The notes: generated from the letters alone by a model not told the origin. A stretch of DNA of 64,000 bases from DAIPKP01 sp964545875 (GCA_964545875.1 CAZJHH010000006.1:161699-225698), one strand, 5' to 3'; counted from the first letter of the stretch, positions 49,087-58,148 are shown. Program-made: numbers and translations.

Positions 49087-50094
49087 TTATATATCCTGAC
49101 CTTTGTTCTTTTCTTTTTCACTGTACATGGTATACCCATGCTTTTCGATCTTTTCCTCGATTTCCTTGAGGGAGATCTTACCGAGATTACGGATTTTGAG
49201 AAGTTCCTCCCGGGGACGCTGGAGCAGATCTCCCACGGTCTGGATACCTCCCCGAAGCAGACAGTTCTCGCTTCGGATGGAAAGCTCCAGATCTCGGATG
49301 GGGCGGGAAAGGAAAACATCCTCCCACTCATCTTTCTGCTCCGCTTCTTCGGCAGCAGCTCCTCCCGTGAGTCCCTGCAGGGCTTCGAGCCCATCGTCGG
49401 TATCCCCGCTGAGAGACATATAAATCAAGGAGAAACGCTCCCGCAGAATCTTGGCGGCTTCTCCCGCAGCTTCCTCGGGAGAAGCCACGCCGTTCGTCCA
49501 GATGTCGAGAACAAGGCGGTCATAGTCCGTCTGCTGCCCCACCCGAGCATTCTGCACTTCGTAGTTCACCTTTTTCACGGGCGAATAGATGGCATCAATG
49601 AGCAGAGCGTCCACCGGCAAGTAGCCGGGTCTCGGACGGTCTATAGTGGCATACCCTGTACCTTTCTCGATGTAGAAATCCATTCGAAGGGTGTGGCCTG
49701 CCTCGAGATTGCAGATGAACGCATCGGGATCCACGAAATCGATATCGCTATCCGGAGTGATATCTCCGGCGACGATCTTCCTGGGCCCCTCCACGTCGAG
49801 ATGCAGCACTTTCACTTCATCGTTGTGGGAGCGCAGAGGAACGTGCTTGAGATTGAGAATCATCTCAATGACGTCTTCCTTCACTCCGGGAACGGTACTG
49901 AATTCATGCAGCACCCCTTCAATACGCACGGCAGAGACCGCTGCTCCCTCTATGGAGGAGAGCAGAACCCGACGAAGAGCGTTTCCCAGGGTATCTCCGT
50001 AGCCTCGTTCGAGGGGCTCCACGACAATTCTGCCGTGTTTTCTCGGCTGGGCTTCGTCGGCCTCCACATGGATCCCAATTTGGAGATTTTCCAT
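49087..50094 (-). CDS. rpoA: DNA-directed RNA polymerase subunit alpha
   Basis: The 335-residue protein starts at the ATG at 50094 after AAAGGCGG. The N-terminal dimerisation and assembly domain (LERGYGDTLGNALRRVLLSSI) and the C-terminal alphaCTD with helix-hairpin-helix (RPREELLKIRNLGKISLKEIEEKI) are complete. The alphaCTD binds UP elements and activators. The linker (AAAEEAEQKDEWED) is acidic and of ordinary length. Placed between rpsD and rplQ. Confidence 0.97.
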   Translation of the reverse strand: MENLQIGIHVEADEAQPRKHGRIVVEPLERGYGDTLGNALRRVLLSSIEGAAVSAVRIEGVLHEFSTVPGVKEDVIEMILNLKHVPLRSHNDEVKVLHLDVEGPRKIVAGDITPDSDIDFVDPDAFICNLEAGHTLRMDFYIEKGTGYATIDRPRPGYLPVDALLIDAIYSPVKKVNYEVQNARVGQQTDYDRLVLDIWTNGVASPEEAAGEAAKILRERFSLIYMSLSGDTDDGLEALQGLTGGAAAEEAEQKDEWEDVFLSRPIRDLELSIRSENCLLRGGIQTVGDLLQRPREELLKIRNLGKISLKEIEEKIEKHGYTMYSEKEKNKGQDI

Positions 50095-50118
50095 GGTTTT
50101 TCCGCCTTTTTTCAAGGT

Positions 50119-50745
50119 TTAGCGAGCGTAGAACTCAACCACGAGCTGTTCGTTAACCGGCGAATCAATCTGCTCCCGTACAGGCAATGAAACGACGGAT
50201 CCCTCCATTTTCTCGGAGTTCAGCGAAAGCCACTCGGGAATTGCCCGGGATGCGGAGACTTCCACGTTTTCCTTGATGAGGGGAGAGCTCTTGCTCTTTT
50301 CGGCCACTGCCACGATATCCCCGACTTTCACGAGGAAACTGGCAATATCCACCTTCCGTCCATTCACCAGAATGTGGCCATGGCACACGATCTGCCGGGC
50401 CTGACGACGGCTTACGCCGATGCCGAGGCGATAGACCACGTTATCCAGGCGACGTTCCAGGGTCTGGAGAAAGTTATGCCCCGTCACGCCCTTCATCTTC
50501 GCAGCCTTGGCAAAAACGGTCCGGAACTGAGATTCCGTCATACCGTAAAAACGGCGGAGCTTCTGTTTTTCCCGAAGCCGAAGGCCGTAGTCGCTGACCT
50601 TGATCCGCTTCGCTCCATGCTGTCCAGGCCGCACATTTCTGCGGGAGATGGCACACTTTTCAGTGTAGCAACGATCTCCTTTCAGAAAAAGCTTGGTTCC
50701 TTCCGCACGGCACTGACGACATGCCGATCCTGTATATCTACTCAT
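50119..50745 (-). CDS. rpsD: 30S ribosomal protein S4
   Basis: The 208-residue protein has the S4 N-terminal domain and the S4 RNA-binding fold (ERRLDNVVYRLGIGVSRRQARQIV). It is the zinc-binding form: CRQC followed by CYTEKC near residues 9-31. S4 initiates 30S assembly and can repress the alpha operon. The gene has 24 bases to rpoA. Confidence 0.97.
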   Translation of the reverse strand: MSRYTGSACRQCRAEGTKLFLKGDRCYTEKCAISRRNVRPGQHGAKRIKVSDYGLRLREKQKLRRFYGMTESQFRTVFAKAAKMKGVTGHNFLQTLERRLDNVVYRLGIGVSRRQARQIVCHGHILVNGRKVDIASFLVKVGDIVAVAEKSKSSPLIKENVEVSASRAIPEWLSLNSEKMEGSVVSLPVREQIDSPVNEQLVVEFYAR

Positions 50746-50792
50746 CCTTTATGTTTCCTCCCTTATATCCAATACCGGGAAATGACTCTGGG

Positions 50793-51185
50793 TTATACCC
50801 GGCGACGCTTGGGGGGCCGGCATCCGTTATGGGGAATGGGAGTTTCATCCCGGATGACGTTCACCTGGAGCCCCGCCGCCTGCAGTGCCCGAATGGCGGA
50901 TTCCCGCCCGGGGCCGGGCCCTTTGACAACCACGTCGATCTCCACGACCCCATGGTCCTGAGCTACCTTGCCAGCCGCCTGAGCCGCAAGCTGGGCAGCG
51001 AAAGGAGTGGATTTTCTCGTTCCCTTAAAGCCGACATTCCCTCCCGAGGACCAGGAAAGGAGGTTTCCCTGCCGATCACTCAAGCTGATGATAGTATTAT
51101 TAAAGGTAGAGTAAATATGGGCCACCCCATGAGATACGTGTTTTTTCTCTTTGCGCTTTCCTCTACGTACAGTCCGCTTGGCCAC
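50793..51185 (-). CDS. rpsK: 30S ribosomal protein S11
   Basis: The 130-residue protein shows HIYSTFNNTIISLSDRQGN, WSSGGNVGFKGTRKSTPFAAQ and the invariant C-terminus IRDETPIPHNGCRPPKRRRV. It lies in the 30S platform near the E site. It is separated from rpsD by 47 bases. Confidence 0.97.
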   Translation of the reverse strand: MAKRTVRRGKRKEKKHVSHGVAHIYSTFNNTIISLSDRQGNLLSWSSGGNVGFKGTRKSTPFAAQLAAQAAGKVAQDHGVVEIDVVVKGPGPGRESAIRALQAAGLQVNVIRDETPIPHNGCRPPKRRRV

Positions 51186-51210
51186 TCGATGTTACCTCCT
51201 TAGGCCGGCC

Positions 51211-51588
51211 CTACTTGCCGGCTTTCTTCTTGCCTGCCACGGTCCTCTTCGGACCTTTCCGGGTTCTCGCGTTGGTTTTGGTACGCTGACCCCGTACGGG
51301 CAAGCCCATTTTATGCCGCAATCCACGGTAGCAGCCGATTTCCACGAGGCGCTTGATATTCATGGTCACCTGGCGCCGAAGGTCTCCCTCCACCATGTGA
51401 TTGTTCTGGATTTCCGCGCGCAGCTTCGCTGCATCTTCCTCGGAAAGGTCTTTTACCCGGGTATTGGGATCCACCCCGGTGACCTTGAGAATCTTCTGGG
51501 ATGTGGCAAGGCCGATACCATATATGTACGTCAAACCGATTTCCACCCGTTTATCCCGGGGAAGGTCCACACCTGCAATACGTGCCAT
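51211..51588 (-). CDS. rpsM: 30S ribosomal protein S13
   Basis: The ATG at 51588 follows GGAGG, which lies inside the 3' end of rpmJ. The 125-residue protein contains ARIAGVDLPRDKRVEIGL, IGCYRGLRHKMGLPVRGQRT and the basic tail. It contacts the P-site tRNA and forms bridges with the large subunit. Confidence 0.97.
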   Translation of the reverse strand: MARIAGVDLPRDKRVEIGLTYIYGIGLATSQKILKVTGVDPNTRVKDLSEEDAAKLRAEIQNNHMVEGDLRRQVTMNIKRLVEIGCYRGLRHKMGLPVRGQRTKTNARTRKGPKRTVAGKKKAGK

Positions 51589-51595
51589 TAACCGA

Positions 51596-51721
51596 CTACC
51601 TCCTTGCACCCTGGCGCTGCTTATGCCGGGGATTCTTGCTGCAAATCACCCGCACCACGCCATTTCTGCGAATGATGCTGCAGTGCTCACAGATTGTCTT
51701 TACCGAAGGTCTTACCTTCAT
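51596..51721 (-). CDS. rpmJ: 50S ribosomal protein L36
   Basis: The minus strand from the ATG at 51721 encodes 41 residues beginning MKVRPSVKTICEHC, with the zinc ligands C11, C14, C27 and H33 of the Zn-binding form. Most L36 proteins end at RQG; this one reads on for three residues (ARR) so that its last codons and stop supply the AGGAGG ribosome-binding site of rpsM. It is short enough to be missed by length-filtered gene finding. Confidence 0.95.
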   Translation of the reverse strand: MKVRPSVKTICEHCSIIRRNGVVRVICSKNPRHKQRQGARR

Positions 51722-51786
51722 GAGAATTCACGCTCCCTTGTACAATCTCTCGCCGGAAAAGGCGTCCGCCATCCGGATCGAGGAGA

Positions 51787-52005
51787 TCATCTAAAACGAT
51801 ATACGATCCTACCCCGTGTAAGATCGTAAGGGGATAATTGTACCAAAACCTTGTCTCCCGGCAAGATGCGAATGAAATGCATCCGCATCTTCCCGGATAC
51901 GTGCGCAAGAATTTTATAACCGTTCTCAAGTTCCACCCGAAACATGGCATTCGGGAGAGGCTCAACTACTTTACCACGAACTTCGATAACGTCATCTTTG
52001 GCCAT
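51787..52005 (-). CDS. infA: Translation initiation factor IF-1
   Basis: The ATG at 52005 gives the standard 72 residues, MAKDDVIEVRGKVVEPLPNA through LSPYDLTRGRIVYRFR, a single OB fold. IF-1 occupies the 30S A site during initiation. It sits between map and rpmJ, with 65 bases before rpmJ. Confidence 0.97.
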   Translation of the reverse strand: MAKDDVIEVRGKVVEPLPNAMFRVELENGYKILAHVSGKMRMHFIRILPGDKVLVQLSPYDLTRGRIVYRFR

Positions 52006-52047
52006 AAATTTTTCACCTGCCCTCAAGTCTTCTTTTCGGTTGCCGCA

Positions 52048-52845
52048 TTACGATATAACCAGGGATGGTTTCCATTCTTCCCAGGGCGTCAGGATTTCGA
52101 TTCCCTCTTCGCAGATGAGCACGGTATGCTCGAAGTGCGCGGCATCGGAACCGTCAGCAGTAACCACCGTCCACCTGTCGCCCTTCGCAAGAACTTCCTC
52201 GCCTCCGGTCATGACCATGGGCTCTATGGCCAGGGTCATGCCGGACTTCAACGTCACCCCTGTTTGCGGCTTCCCGTAATTCGGAACTTGAGGGAATTCG
52301 TGAAGCTTCTTTCCTATGCCATGTCCGGCATAGGTTCGCACAAGACCAAAATTCTCGGAAAGCACCACCGTCTCCACCGCATGCCCGATATCTCCAAGGG
52401 TCTTTCCCCCCCGGGCCACGGACAGTGCCGCGTGAAGCGAGTCCAGGGTCACACGCAAGAGCTTCTTTCGCAAGGGAGAAATCGCACCCGCCCCGAAGGT
52501 ACAGGCCGCATCGCCGAAGTAGCCCTCAAGCTGTACTCCCACGTCAATGCTGACGATATCTCCTTCCTCCACCACTCTTTCTTTTGTCGGAATGCCGTGA
52601 ACAATCTCCTCGTTGATGGAGACGCAGAGCGTTCCGGGAAAGGGAGAGGGAATACCGGGTACCCGATACCCTTTGAAAGCCGGTATTCCTCCCGCTTTTC
52701 GAATGATGCGCTCCGCCTCGGAATCGAGTTCAAGGGTGGAAATTCCAGGGCGAACCATCTCTCCCATGGCCTTGAGTACATCTCCCACCACCTGTCCGGC
52801 GCGCCTCATGCGAAGGATCTCGTGTTCTTTTTTTACCAGGCCCAT
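52048..52845 (-). CDS. map: Type I methionine aminopeptidase
   Basis: The 265-residue enzyme removes the initiator methionine. Metal ligands are visible: D in DIVSIDVGVQLEGYFGDAA (two aspartates), H in YAGHGIGKKLHE, E in LAIEPM and the final E in FEHTVLICEEG. It begins with VKKEHEILRMRRAG and has no N-terminal SH3-type extension, so it is the type Ia form. It starts 9 bases beyond adk. Confidence 0.96.
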   Translation of the reverse strand: MGLVKKEHEILRMRRAGQVVGDVLKAMGEMVRPGISTLELDSEAERIIRKAGGIPAFKGYRVPGIPSPFPGTLCVSINEEIVHGIPTKERVVEEGDIVSIDVGVQLEGYFGDAACTFGAGAISPLRKKLLRVTLDSLHAALSVARGGKTLGDIGHAVETVVLSENFGLVRTYAGHGIGKKLHEFPQVPNYGKPQTGVTLKSGMTLAIEPMVMTGGEEVLAKGDRWTVVTADGSDAAHFEHTVLICEEGIEILTPWEEWKPSLVIS

Positions 52846-52854
52846 CGTATTACA

Positions 52855-53493
52855 TTACCGTTTAGCGAGCAGAGCCAGCACCGCGTTCTTGGGCCCCGTT
52901 CCGTCCAGTCGGGAGAGAATTCCCTGGGACGTATAGTATTGGATAAGCGGCGCGGTCTGTTCGTGATACACCTGCAATCTTTTGCGGATGACGTCCTCGG
53001 TATCGTCCTTTCTCTGGACGATGGTAGCATTGCCGCAAACCCGGCAGGCACCGTCTTCCGGAGGAGGATCGAAATGCACGTTGTAGATAGCTCCGCAGGT
53101 GCTGCAAACTCTTCTGCTCGTGAGGCGAGAGATCACGGTTTCGTCATCCACATCGAAGAGGATGGCCCGGTCCAGAGAAGTCCCCATTTCTTTCAGGAGT
53201 GCGTCCAACGCCTCCGCCTGGGGAGCGGTACGGGGGAAACCATCAAGGATGAACCCCCCCGCACAAGCCTCTCCGGAGATGGTACTCCGGATCATTTTTA
53301 TGATGACGTCATCCGGCACGAGCTTGCCTTCGTCCATGAAGGCCTTGGCTTCCTTACCGAGAGAAGTCCCCCGCTTGACATTGTCCCGAAGCATATCCCC
53401 CGTGGAAATATGCGCCACCGGATACGCTTCCTTTACCGACGCAGCCTGGGTGCCCTTTCCCGCTCCGGGAGGCCCCAGAAAAACAAGCTTCAT
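52855..53493 (-). CDS. adk: Adenylate kinase
   Basis: The 212-residue enzyme has the P-loop LGPPGAGKGTQA, the AMP site (STGDMLR and GFPRT) and a LID domain with the zinc-type cysteines CSTCGAIYN and CRVCGN. The four LID cysteines replace the His-Ser-Asp-Thr network of enterobacterial enzymes. It balances ATP, ADP and AMP. It follows secY in the spc arrangement secY-adk-map-infA. Confidence 0.97.
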   Translation of the reverse strand: MKLVFLGPPGAGKGTQAASVKEAYPVAHISTGDMLRDNVKRGTSLGKEAKAFMDEGKLVPDDVIIKMIRSTISGEACAGGFILDGFPRTAPQAEALDALLKEMGTSLDRAILFDVDDETVISRLTSRRVCSTCGAIYNVHFDPPPEDGACRVCGNATIVQRKDDTEDVIRKRLQVYHEQTAPLIQYYTSQGILSRLDGTGPKNAVLALLAKR

Positions 53494-53516
53494 TTAGGAA
53501 CGCTCCTTTCTCCGGA

Positions 53517-54809
53517 TCAAAGCCGCAAAAGCCCTCCGGACTTATCACTGCGCTTGAGAATTCCTTCGTAGTGACGCATAAGGAGCTGAGCCTCAATTTG
53601 ATGTACCGTATCAAGAGCAACTCCTACGACAATAAGCACTGCGGTGCCTCCGAAGTAGAAGGTGGAGACGTTCACCACCGAGGTCATGATGGTGGGAATG
53701 ATGGCGATGATGGCCAGGAAGGTAGCTCCTCCCAAAGTGATCCGGCTCATGACCTTTTCGATGTACTCCGCCGTGGGACGCCCGGGACGGATCCCGAGGA
53801 TGAATCCTCCGTGCTTCTTCATGTTGTTCGAAACGTCCACGGGATTGAAAACCACCGCGGTGTAGAAGTATGCGAAGAACACGATAAGGAGAACATACAA
53901 CACGAGGTAGACCACGCTTCCCGGAGCGAAGAGCTGTTGTGCCCGGATAGCCCAGTCTCCCGAAAAAAACTTGAGAATCGTGTACGGAAAGAGGAGCACC
54001 GAAGAGGCGAAGATGATGGGAATAACCCCCGCCTGGTTCACCCGAAGAGGAATGAAGGTGCTCTGCCCTCCGTAGACTTTGTTGCCCACCACCCGTTTGG
54101 CATACTGCACGGGAAGACGGCGCTGCCCCTCCTGGAGGAGAACGCATCCCGCCACCACCACTACCATGAGGATGAGAGCCACCAGAAGCGCCAGGACGCT
54201 GAGTTCTCCCACGGTGAGGAGGGACCAGGTGCGGATGATGGCCTCGGGAATCCGGGCTACGATCCCTCCGAAGATGAGAAGGGAGATCCCGTTACCGATG
54301 CCGTGATCCGAAATTTCCTCTCCCAGCCACATCACTGCGATGGATCCCGTCACGATGGTGACCACCACCACGATGCCACTCAGGAGACCTCCGCTGAAGA
54401 TGCCGAGGTTGCGGAGCCAGAAGGTCATACCTATGGCCTGGACGGCAGCGAAGAAAACAGTTCCCCAACGAGTGTAGGCAACTATCTTCTTACGGCCGTC
54501 GTCCCCCTCTTTCTGGAGCTTTTCGAGAGCGGGAATGACCACCACCAGAAGCTGCATGACGATGCTGGCGTTGATGTAGGGGGCCACGCCGAGAGCGAAG
54601 AGGCTGAATCGGCGCAGAGCACCCCCGGCAAACATGTCAAGAAACCCCAGAACTCCTCCCTGCTGGAAAAGTTCCGACATAGCCTCGGCGTCGATGCCCG
54701 GCGTGGGAATATGGGCTCCGAGGCGGAAGATGAAAAGCATTCCCAGGGTGAAAAGTATTCTTCTCTTGAGATCCGGCAGTCGGAAAGCATCGCGGAAAGA
54801 ATTGATCAC
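53517..54809 (-). CDS. secY: Protein translocase subunit SecY
   Basis: The 430-residue membrane protein has ten helices, the conserved plug region after helix 1 (RLGAHIPTPGIDAEAM), the ALGVAPYINASIVMQLL segment and the cytosolic C5 loop PGRPTAEYIEKVMSRIT. It is the channel of the Sec system. Its start lies one base past the rplO stop codon. Confidence 0.97.
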   Translation of the reverse strand: MINSFRDAFRLPDLKRRILFTLGMLFIFRLGAHIPTPGIDAEAMSELFQQGGVLGFLDMFAGGALRRFSLFALGVAPYINASIVMQLLVVVIPALEKLQKEGDDGRKKIVAYTRWGTVFFAAVQAIGMTFWLRNLGIFSGGLLSGIVVVVTIVTGSIAVMWLGEEISDHGIGNGISLLIFGGIVARIPEAIIRTWSLLTVGELSVLALLVALILMVVVVAGCVLLQEGQRRLPVQYAKRVVGNKVYGGQSTFIPLRVNQAGVIPIIFASSVLLFPYTILKFFSGDWAIRAQQLFAPGSVVYLVLYVLLIVFFAYFYTAVVFNPVDVSNNMKKHGGFILGIRPGRPTAEYIEKVMSRITLGGATFLAIIAIIPTIMTSVVNVSTFYFGGTAVLIVVGVALDTVHQIEAQLLMRHYEGILKRSDKSGGLLRL

Positions 54810-54810
54810 C

Positions 54811-55257
54811 CTAGATCACCTCGGCCTTTCCCCCTGCGGCCTCGATCTTGGCTGCCGCGGAAGCACTGAACTTTTCGGCCTTTACGGTAAGGGCCTTCCC
54901 CAGATCCCCGGTTCCAAGGATTTTGACGGGTTCACCCGCCTTCCGCACGAGCCCCGCCTTCGCGAGGGCGTCAAAATCCACCACCGCCCCGGCAGAAAAG
55001 GTGCTCTCCAGATCCCGAAGATTCACTATCTGATAGTTCTTGGCAAAACGGTAATTGCTGAAGCCACGTTTGGGGATTCTTCTCGAAAGAGGCATCTGCC
55101 CTCCTTCGAATCCCGGACGGACTCCGCCGCCAGCGCGGGCTTTCTGTCCCTTATGCCCCTTACCGGCAGTTTTGCCGTTACCGCTTCCGATACCCTGCCC
55201 CACTCGCTTACGAGCCTTTTTGGCTCCCGGAGCGGGTCGAAGTTCATGAAGATTCAT
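54811..55257 (-). CDS. rplO: 50S ribosomal protein L15
   Basis: The 148-residue protein has the N-terminal MNLHELRPAPGAKKARKRVG and the glycine-rich GSGNGKTAGKGHKGQKARAG stretch typical of L15, then a C-terminal domain ending AAGGKAEVI. It assembles late in the 50S subunit. Between rpmD (22 bases) and secY. Confidence 0.96.
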   Translation of the reverse strand: MNLHELRPAPGAKKARKRVGQGIGSGNGKTAGKGHKGQKARAGGGVRPGFEGGQMPLSRRIPKRGFSNYRFAKNYQIVNLRDLESTFSAGAVVDFDALAKAGLVRKAGEPVKILGTGDLGKALTVKAEKFSASAAAKIEAAGGKAEVI

Positions 55258-55279
55258 TGTATTCTCTTCCCTCCCTCAG

Positions 55280-55465
55280 CTACTCCGAAAGCTCTTCCCA
55301 CTGCACGAGATGGGCTACCGCACGGAGCATGCCCCGGATCTGCGGCGAATCCTGATGAATCACCGCATGATTGAGCCTCCGCAGCCCGAGGGCGCGAAGA
55401 GTTCTCCTCTGCCGCTCAGGTCTGCCGATGGCACTTTTTTTCCAGGTAACTTTAAGCTTTACCAT
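55280..55465 (-). CDS. rpmD: 50S ribosomal protein L30
   Basis: The 61-residue protein contains VTWKKSAIGRPERQRRTLRALGLRRLNHAV, the L30 signature, and a short C-terminal helix. It is 11 bases from rpsE and has AGGAGG before its ATG. Confidence 0.95.
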   Translation of the reverse strand: MVKLKVTWKKSAIGRPERQRRTLRALGLRRLNHAVIHQDSPQIRGMLRAVAHLVQWEELSE

Positions 55466-55476
55466 GAGAATTCCTC

Positions 55477-56010
55477 CTAGGCTCCTTCAGCAGCCAGGGA
55501 CTGCTCCTTTTTCTCTTTCTTTTCGAGGCCCCGGAATCTCCGGATTTCCTCGGGGGTGCGCATGGACTCCACCGCCTGCATGGTTGCATGAGCCACGTTC
55601 ACGGGGTTCGACGTCCGGCCGATCACCTTGGTGAGCACGTCCTTCACACCGCCGAGCTCCATGATGGCGCGCACCGCTCCCCCCGCGATAACCCCCGTAC
55701 CGGGAGCCGCAGGCTTCAGGAGAACCCGGGCGGCTCCGAAACGGCCGATGATGGGATGGGGAATGGTGCTTCCCACCTGCTTAAGGTTTACCATGTTCCG
55801 CTTCGCCCGGTCGATGCCCTTGCGGACGGCTTCGGAAATTTCCTTGGCCTTCCCCATGCCGACACCTACCCGGCCATCACCGTCTCCAACTACTACGAGA
55901 ACGCTGAACTTGAAGCGCTTTCCACCTTTGACGACTTTACTGACACGGTTGATGGAAACCACGCGCTCCATCATATCCGAGTGATTCGCAGCTTCGTTCC
56001 TTGCGGCCAT
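55477..56010 (-). CDS. rpsE: 30S ribosomal protein S5
   Basis: The 177-residue protein has the double-stranded RNA-binding-like N-domain (VVSINRVSKVVKGGKRFKFS) and the C-domain RAIMELGGVKDVLTKVIGRT with NPVNVAHATMQAV. It contributes to translational accuracy. It starts 14 bases after rplR. The C-terminal tail is rich in K and E, longer than in E. coli. Confidence 0.96.
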   Translation of the reverse strand: MAARNEAANHSDMMERVVSINRVSKVVKGGKRFKFSVLVVVGDGDGRVGVGMGKAKEISEAVRKGIDRAKRNMVNLKQVGSTIPHPIIGRFGAARVLLKPAAPGTGVIAGGAVRAIMELGGVKDVLTKVIGRTSNPVNVAHATMQAVESMRTPEEIRRFRGLEKKEKKEQSLAAEGA

Positions 56011-56024
56011 AAACGTACCTCCTC

Positions 56025-56393
56025 CTAGAACTCCAGCCCAGCTTCACGAGCGGCGTCCGCAAGCGTTTTTACCCGGCCGTGGAACCTATGACCACCCCGG
56101 TCAAAGACCACTGCCTTGATTCCCTTTGAAAGAGCCCGTTCAGCAATGGTTTTGCCGATCAAAGCCGCCGCATCCCGGTTACCGGTTTTCTCCAGCTGCT
56201 CCTTGATGTTTTTTTCCACCGTGGAGGCCGAAATCACCGTACATCCCCGATCGTCATCAATGACCTGCACGGAGATGTGTTTCAGGCTCCCGAAAACGCT
56301 GAGACGAGGCCTCTGGGCCGTTCCCCGAAGAGCACGGCGTACACGTTCGTGCCGAAGCACTCTCATTTCATTTCGACTGCGCTTTTTAATCAA
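56025..56393 (-). CDS. rplR: 50S ribosomal protein L18
   Basis: The 122-residue protein has an N-terminal basic tail (KKRSRNEMRVLRHERVRRAL), the RPRLSVFGSLKHISVQVIDD strand region and the C-terminal VVFDRGGHRFHGRVKTLADAAREAGLEF. It carries 5S rRNA into the large subunit with L5. Confidence 0.97.
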   Translation of the reverse strand: MIKKRSRNEMRVLRHERVRRALRGTAQRPRLSVFGSLKHISVQVIDDDRGCTVISASTVEKNIKEQLEKTGNRDAAALIGKTIAERALSKGIKAVVFDRGGHRFHGRVKTLADAAREAGLEF

Positions 56394-56412
56394 TGCAGTT
56401 CACCTCGTAATC

Positions 56413-56949
56413 CTATGCTCCGGCCTTTCCGGCCTTACGAATGATGTACTCTCCAGCGTAGCGGATTCCCTTGCCTTTATAGGGCTCGGGGGGGCGGAAA
56501 CCGCGGATGTTCGCAGCGGTCTGTCCCACCATCTGCTTGTCGATACCCCGCACGAAGATCTTGGTGGGACCATCCGTGGCAAGCTCGACTCCCTGGGGAG
56601 GTTCCACCTCGATGGGATGCGAATAACCCAGGCTCAGAACGAGGTTTTTCCCCTGCATCTGGGCCCGGTACCCCACGCCCACGATTTCCAGGGCTCGCTC
56701 GAAACCCTTGCTGACCCCTTCCACCATGTTGCTGAGAAGCGCCCGGGTCATGCCGTGGAAAGCCCGGCAAGGCTTGGAATCATCCCGTCGAAGCACCTTG
56801 ACCTGTCCTTCTTCGACTTCCAGACTCACCTCGGGGCGAAGCTCCAGAGAGAGCTCTCCCTTGGGGCCTTTGACGACCACGGCGTTTCCCTTAACTTGAA
56901 AATCCACACCCTTAGGAAGGGTAATGAGCTTGTTTCCTATACGAGACAT
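56413..56949 (-). CDS. rplF: 50S ribosomal protein L6
   Basis: The 178-residue protein shows SRIGNKLITLPKGVDFQVKG, GVGYRAQMQGKNLVLSLGYSH and the conserved end PPEPYKGKGIRYAGEYI. It has two similar domains and lies near the factor-binding site. It is 12 bases from rpsH. Confidence 0.97.
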   Translation of the reverse strand: MSRIGNKLITLPKGVDFQVKGNAVVVKGPKGELSLELRPEVSLEVEEGQVKVLRRDDSKPCRAFHGMTRALLSNMVEGVSKGFERALEIVGVGYRAQMQGKNLVLSLGYSHPIEVEPPQGVELATDGPTKIFVRGIDKQMVGQTAANIRGFRPPEPYKGKGIRYAGEYIIRKAGKAGA

Positions 56950-56961
56950 AATTCGCTCCCC

Positions 56962-57366
56962 CTACCAAACATAGCAGAGGACTTCGCCGCCCAGTCCCTC
57001 TTTACGGGCATGAGAATCGGTCATCAGGCCCTTAGGAGTGGAGACCAGCGCAATGCCCAGCCCTCCCATTACCTTGGGAAGATCCTTGGAGCCCACGTAG
57101 ATTCTACGACCGGGCTTACTTACCCGGCGAAGCCCCTGAATAACCCGCTCTCTTTCCGCGCCATAGTGAAGAAAGAGCCGCAATACCTGATAGGGTTTCT
57201 TGGGATCCGAAATCACCTTGAAATTGCGAATATATCCTTCTTCTTTAAGTATTCTGGCGATGCTCACCTTGATCTTGCTCAACGGCATATCCACCATATC
57301 ATGGTAGACCATGTTGGCATTTCGAATCCGGGTAAGCATATCCGCGATAGGATCATTTACATACAT
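56962..57366 (-). CDS. rpsH: 30S ribosomal protein S8
   Basis: The 134-residue protein begins VNDPIADMLTRIRNANM and ends GLMTDSHARKEGLGGEVLCYVW, both diagnostic for S8. It binds helix 21 of 16S rRNA, and in many bacteria it regulates the spc operon. It follows rpsN by 32 bases. Confidence 0.97.
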   Translation of the reverse strand: MYVNDPIADMLTRIRNANMVYHDMVDMPLSKIKVSIARILKEEGYIRNFKVISDPKKPYQVLRLFLHYGAERERVIQGLRRVSKPGRRIYVGSKDLPKVMGGLGIALVSTPKGLMTDSHARKEGLGGEVLCYVW

Positions 57367-57398
57367 GCCTTCTGCCTCCTTCGTCGTCCCGTCTCAAT

Positions 57399-57584
57399 TT
57401 ACCAGCTCGACTTGACGACGCCAGGGATCTGTCCTTTTCTGGCAAGGTCTCGGAAGCAGCACCGGCACATGTTGAATTTCCGCATGAACCCCCGAGGACG
57501 CCCGCAGAGAGGGCAACGATTGTACTTTCTCACCTTGAATTTCGGTTCCGCTTTCGCTTTGTTCTCCAACGCTAGTCGGGACAT
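57399..57584 (-). CDS. rpsN: 30S ribosomal protein S14 type Z
   Basis: The 61-residue zinc-binding form has CPLC and CRCC motifs (YNRCPLCGRPRGFMRKFNMC) and ends GQIPGVVKSSW. The short zinc form is typical of Gram-positive and many deep-branching bacteria. Type Z proteins are often called rpsZ. It follows rplE with 21 bases. Confidence 0.97.
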   Translation of the reverse strand: MSRLALENKAKAEPKFKVRKYNRCPLCGRPRGFMRKFNMCRCCFRDLARKGQIPGVVKSSW

Positions 57585-57605
57585 GTTCTCTACCCCCAGA
57601 AAATG

Positions 57606-58148
57606 CTACTTGGCAAAAGGAAAGCCAAGTTCCGTCAAAAGGGCAAGACCTTCTTCGTCGCTTTTTGCGGTGGTGGTGATGGTGATGTTCATTCCGCGAA
57701 CCCGAAGCACCTTATCGTAATCGATTTCAGGGAAGATAAGCTGCTCCCTGAGCCCCAAATTATAGTTTCCTCGACCATCGAAGCTTTTCTTGGAAATCCC
57801 CTGAAAGTCCTTGATTCGGGGCAGAGCCAGGGAGACCAGGCGATCCAGGAACTCCCACATTTTCGCTCCCCGAAGGGTTACGTAACACCCCACGGGCATT
57901 CCCTCCCGAAGCTTGAAACCCGCCACGGATTTCTTCGCCCGCCGCATCATGGGATGCTGCCCCGTAATGGTGGCAAGCTCATCCATGGAAGCATTCATAA
58001 GCTTCATGTCCTGCTTCGCGTCTCCCACTCCGACATTGACAACCACCTTGTCAATCCGGGGAACTTCCATGGTGTTTCCATACTGGAAGGTCTTGCGGAG
58101 ACGGTCTACAACCTCTTCGGTGTATTTTTTCTTCATTCTCGGCATCAT
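57606..58148 (-). CDS. rplE: 50S ribosomal protein L5
   Basis: The 180-residue protein starts at the first of two adjacent ATG codons, 10 bases after AGGAGG. It contains VPRIDKVVVNVGVGDAKQD, ITGQHPMMRRAKKSVAGFKLREG, LRVRGMNITITTTAKSDEEG and closes with LGFPFAK. L5 binds 5S rRNA in the central protuberance. Confidence 0.97.
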   Translation of the reverse strand: MMPRMKKKYTEEVVDRLRKTFQYGNTMEVPRIDKVVVNVGVGDAKQDMKLMNASMDELATITGQHPMMRRAKKSVAGFKLREGMPVGCYVTLRGAKMWEFLDRLVSLALPRIKDFQGISKKSFDGRGNYNLGLREQLIFPEIDYDKVLRVRGMNITITTTAKSDEEGLALLTELGFPFAK

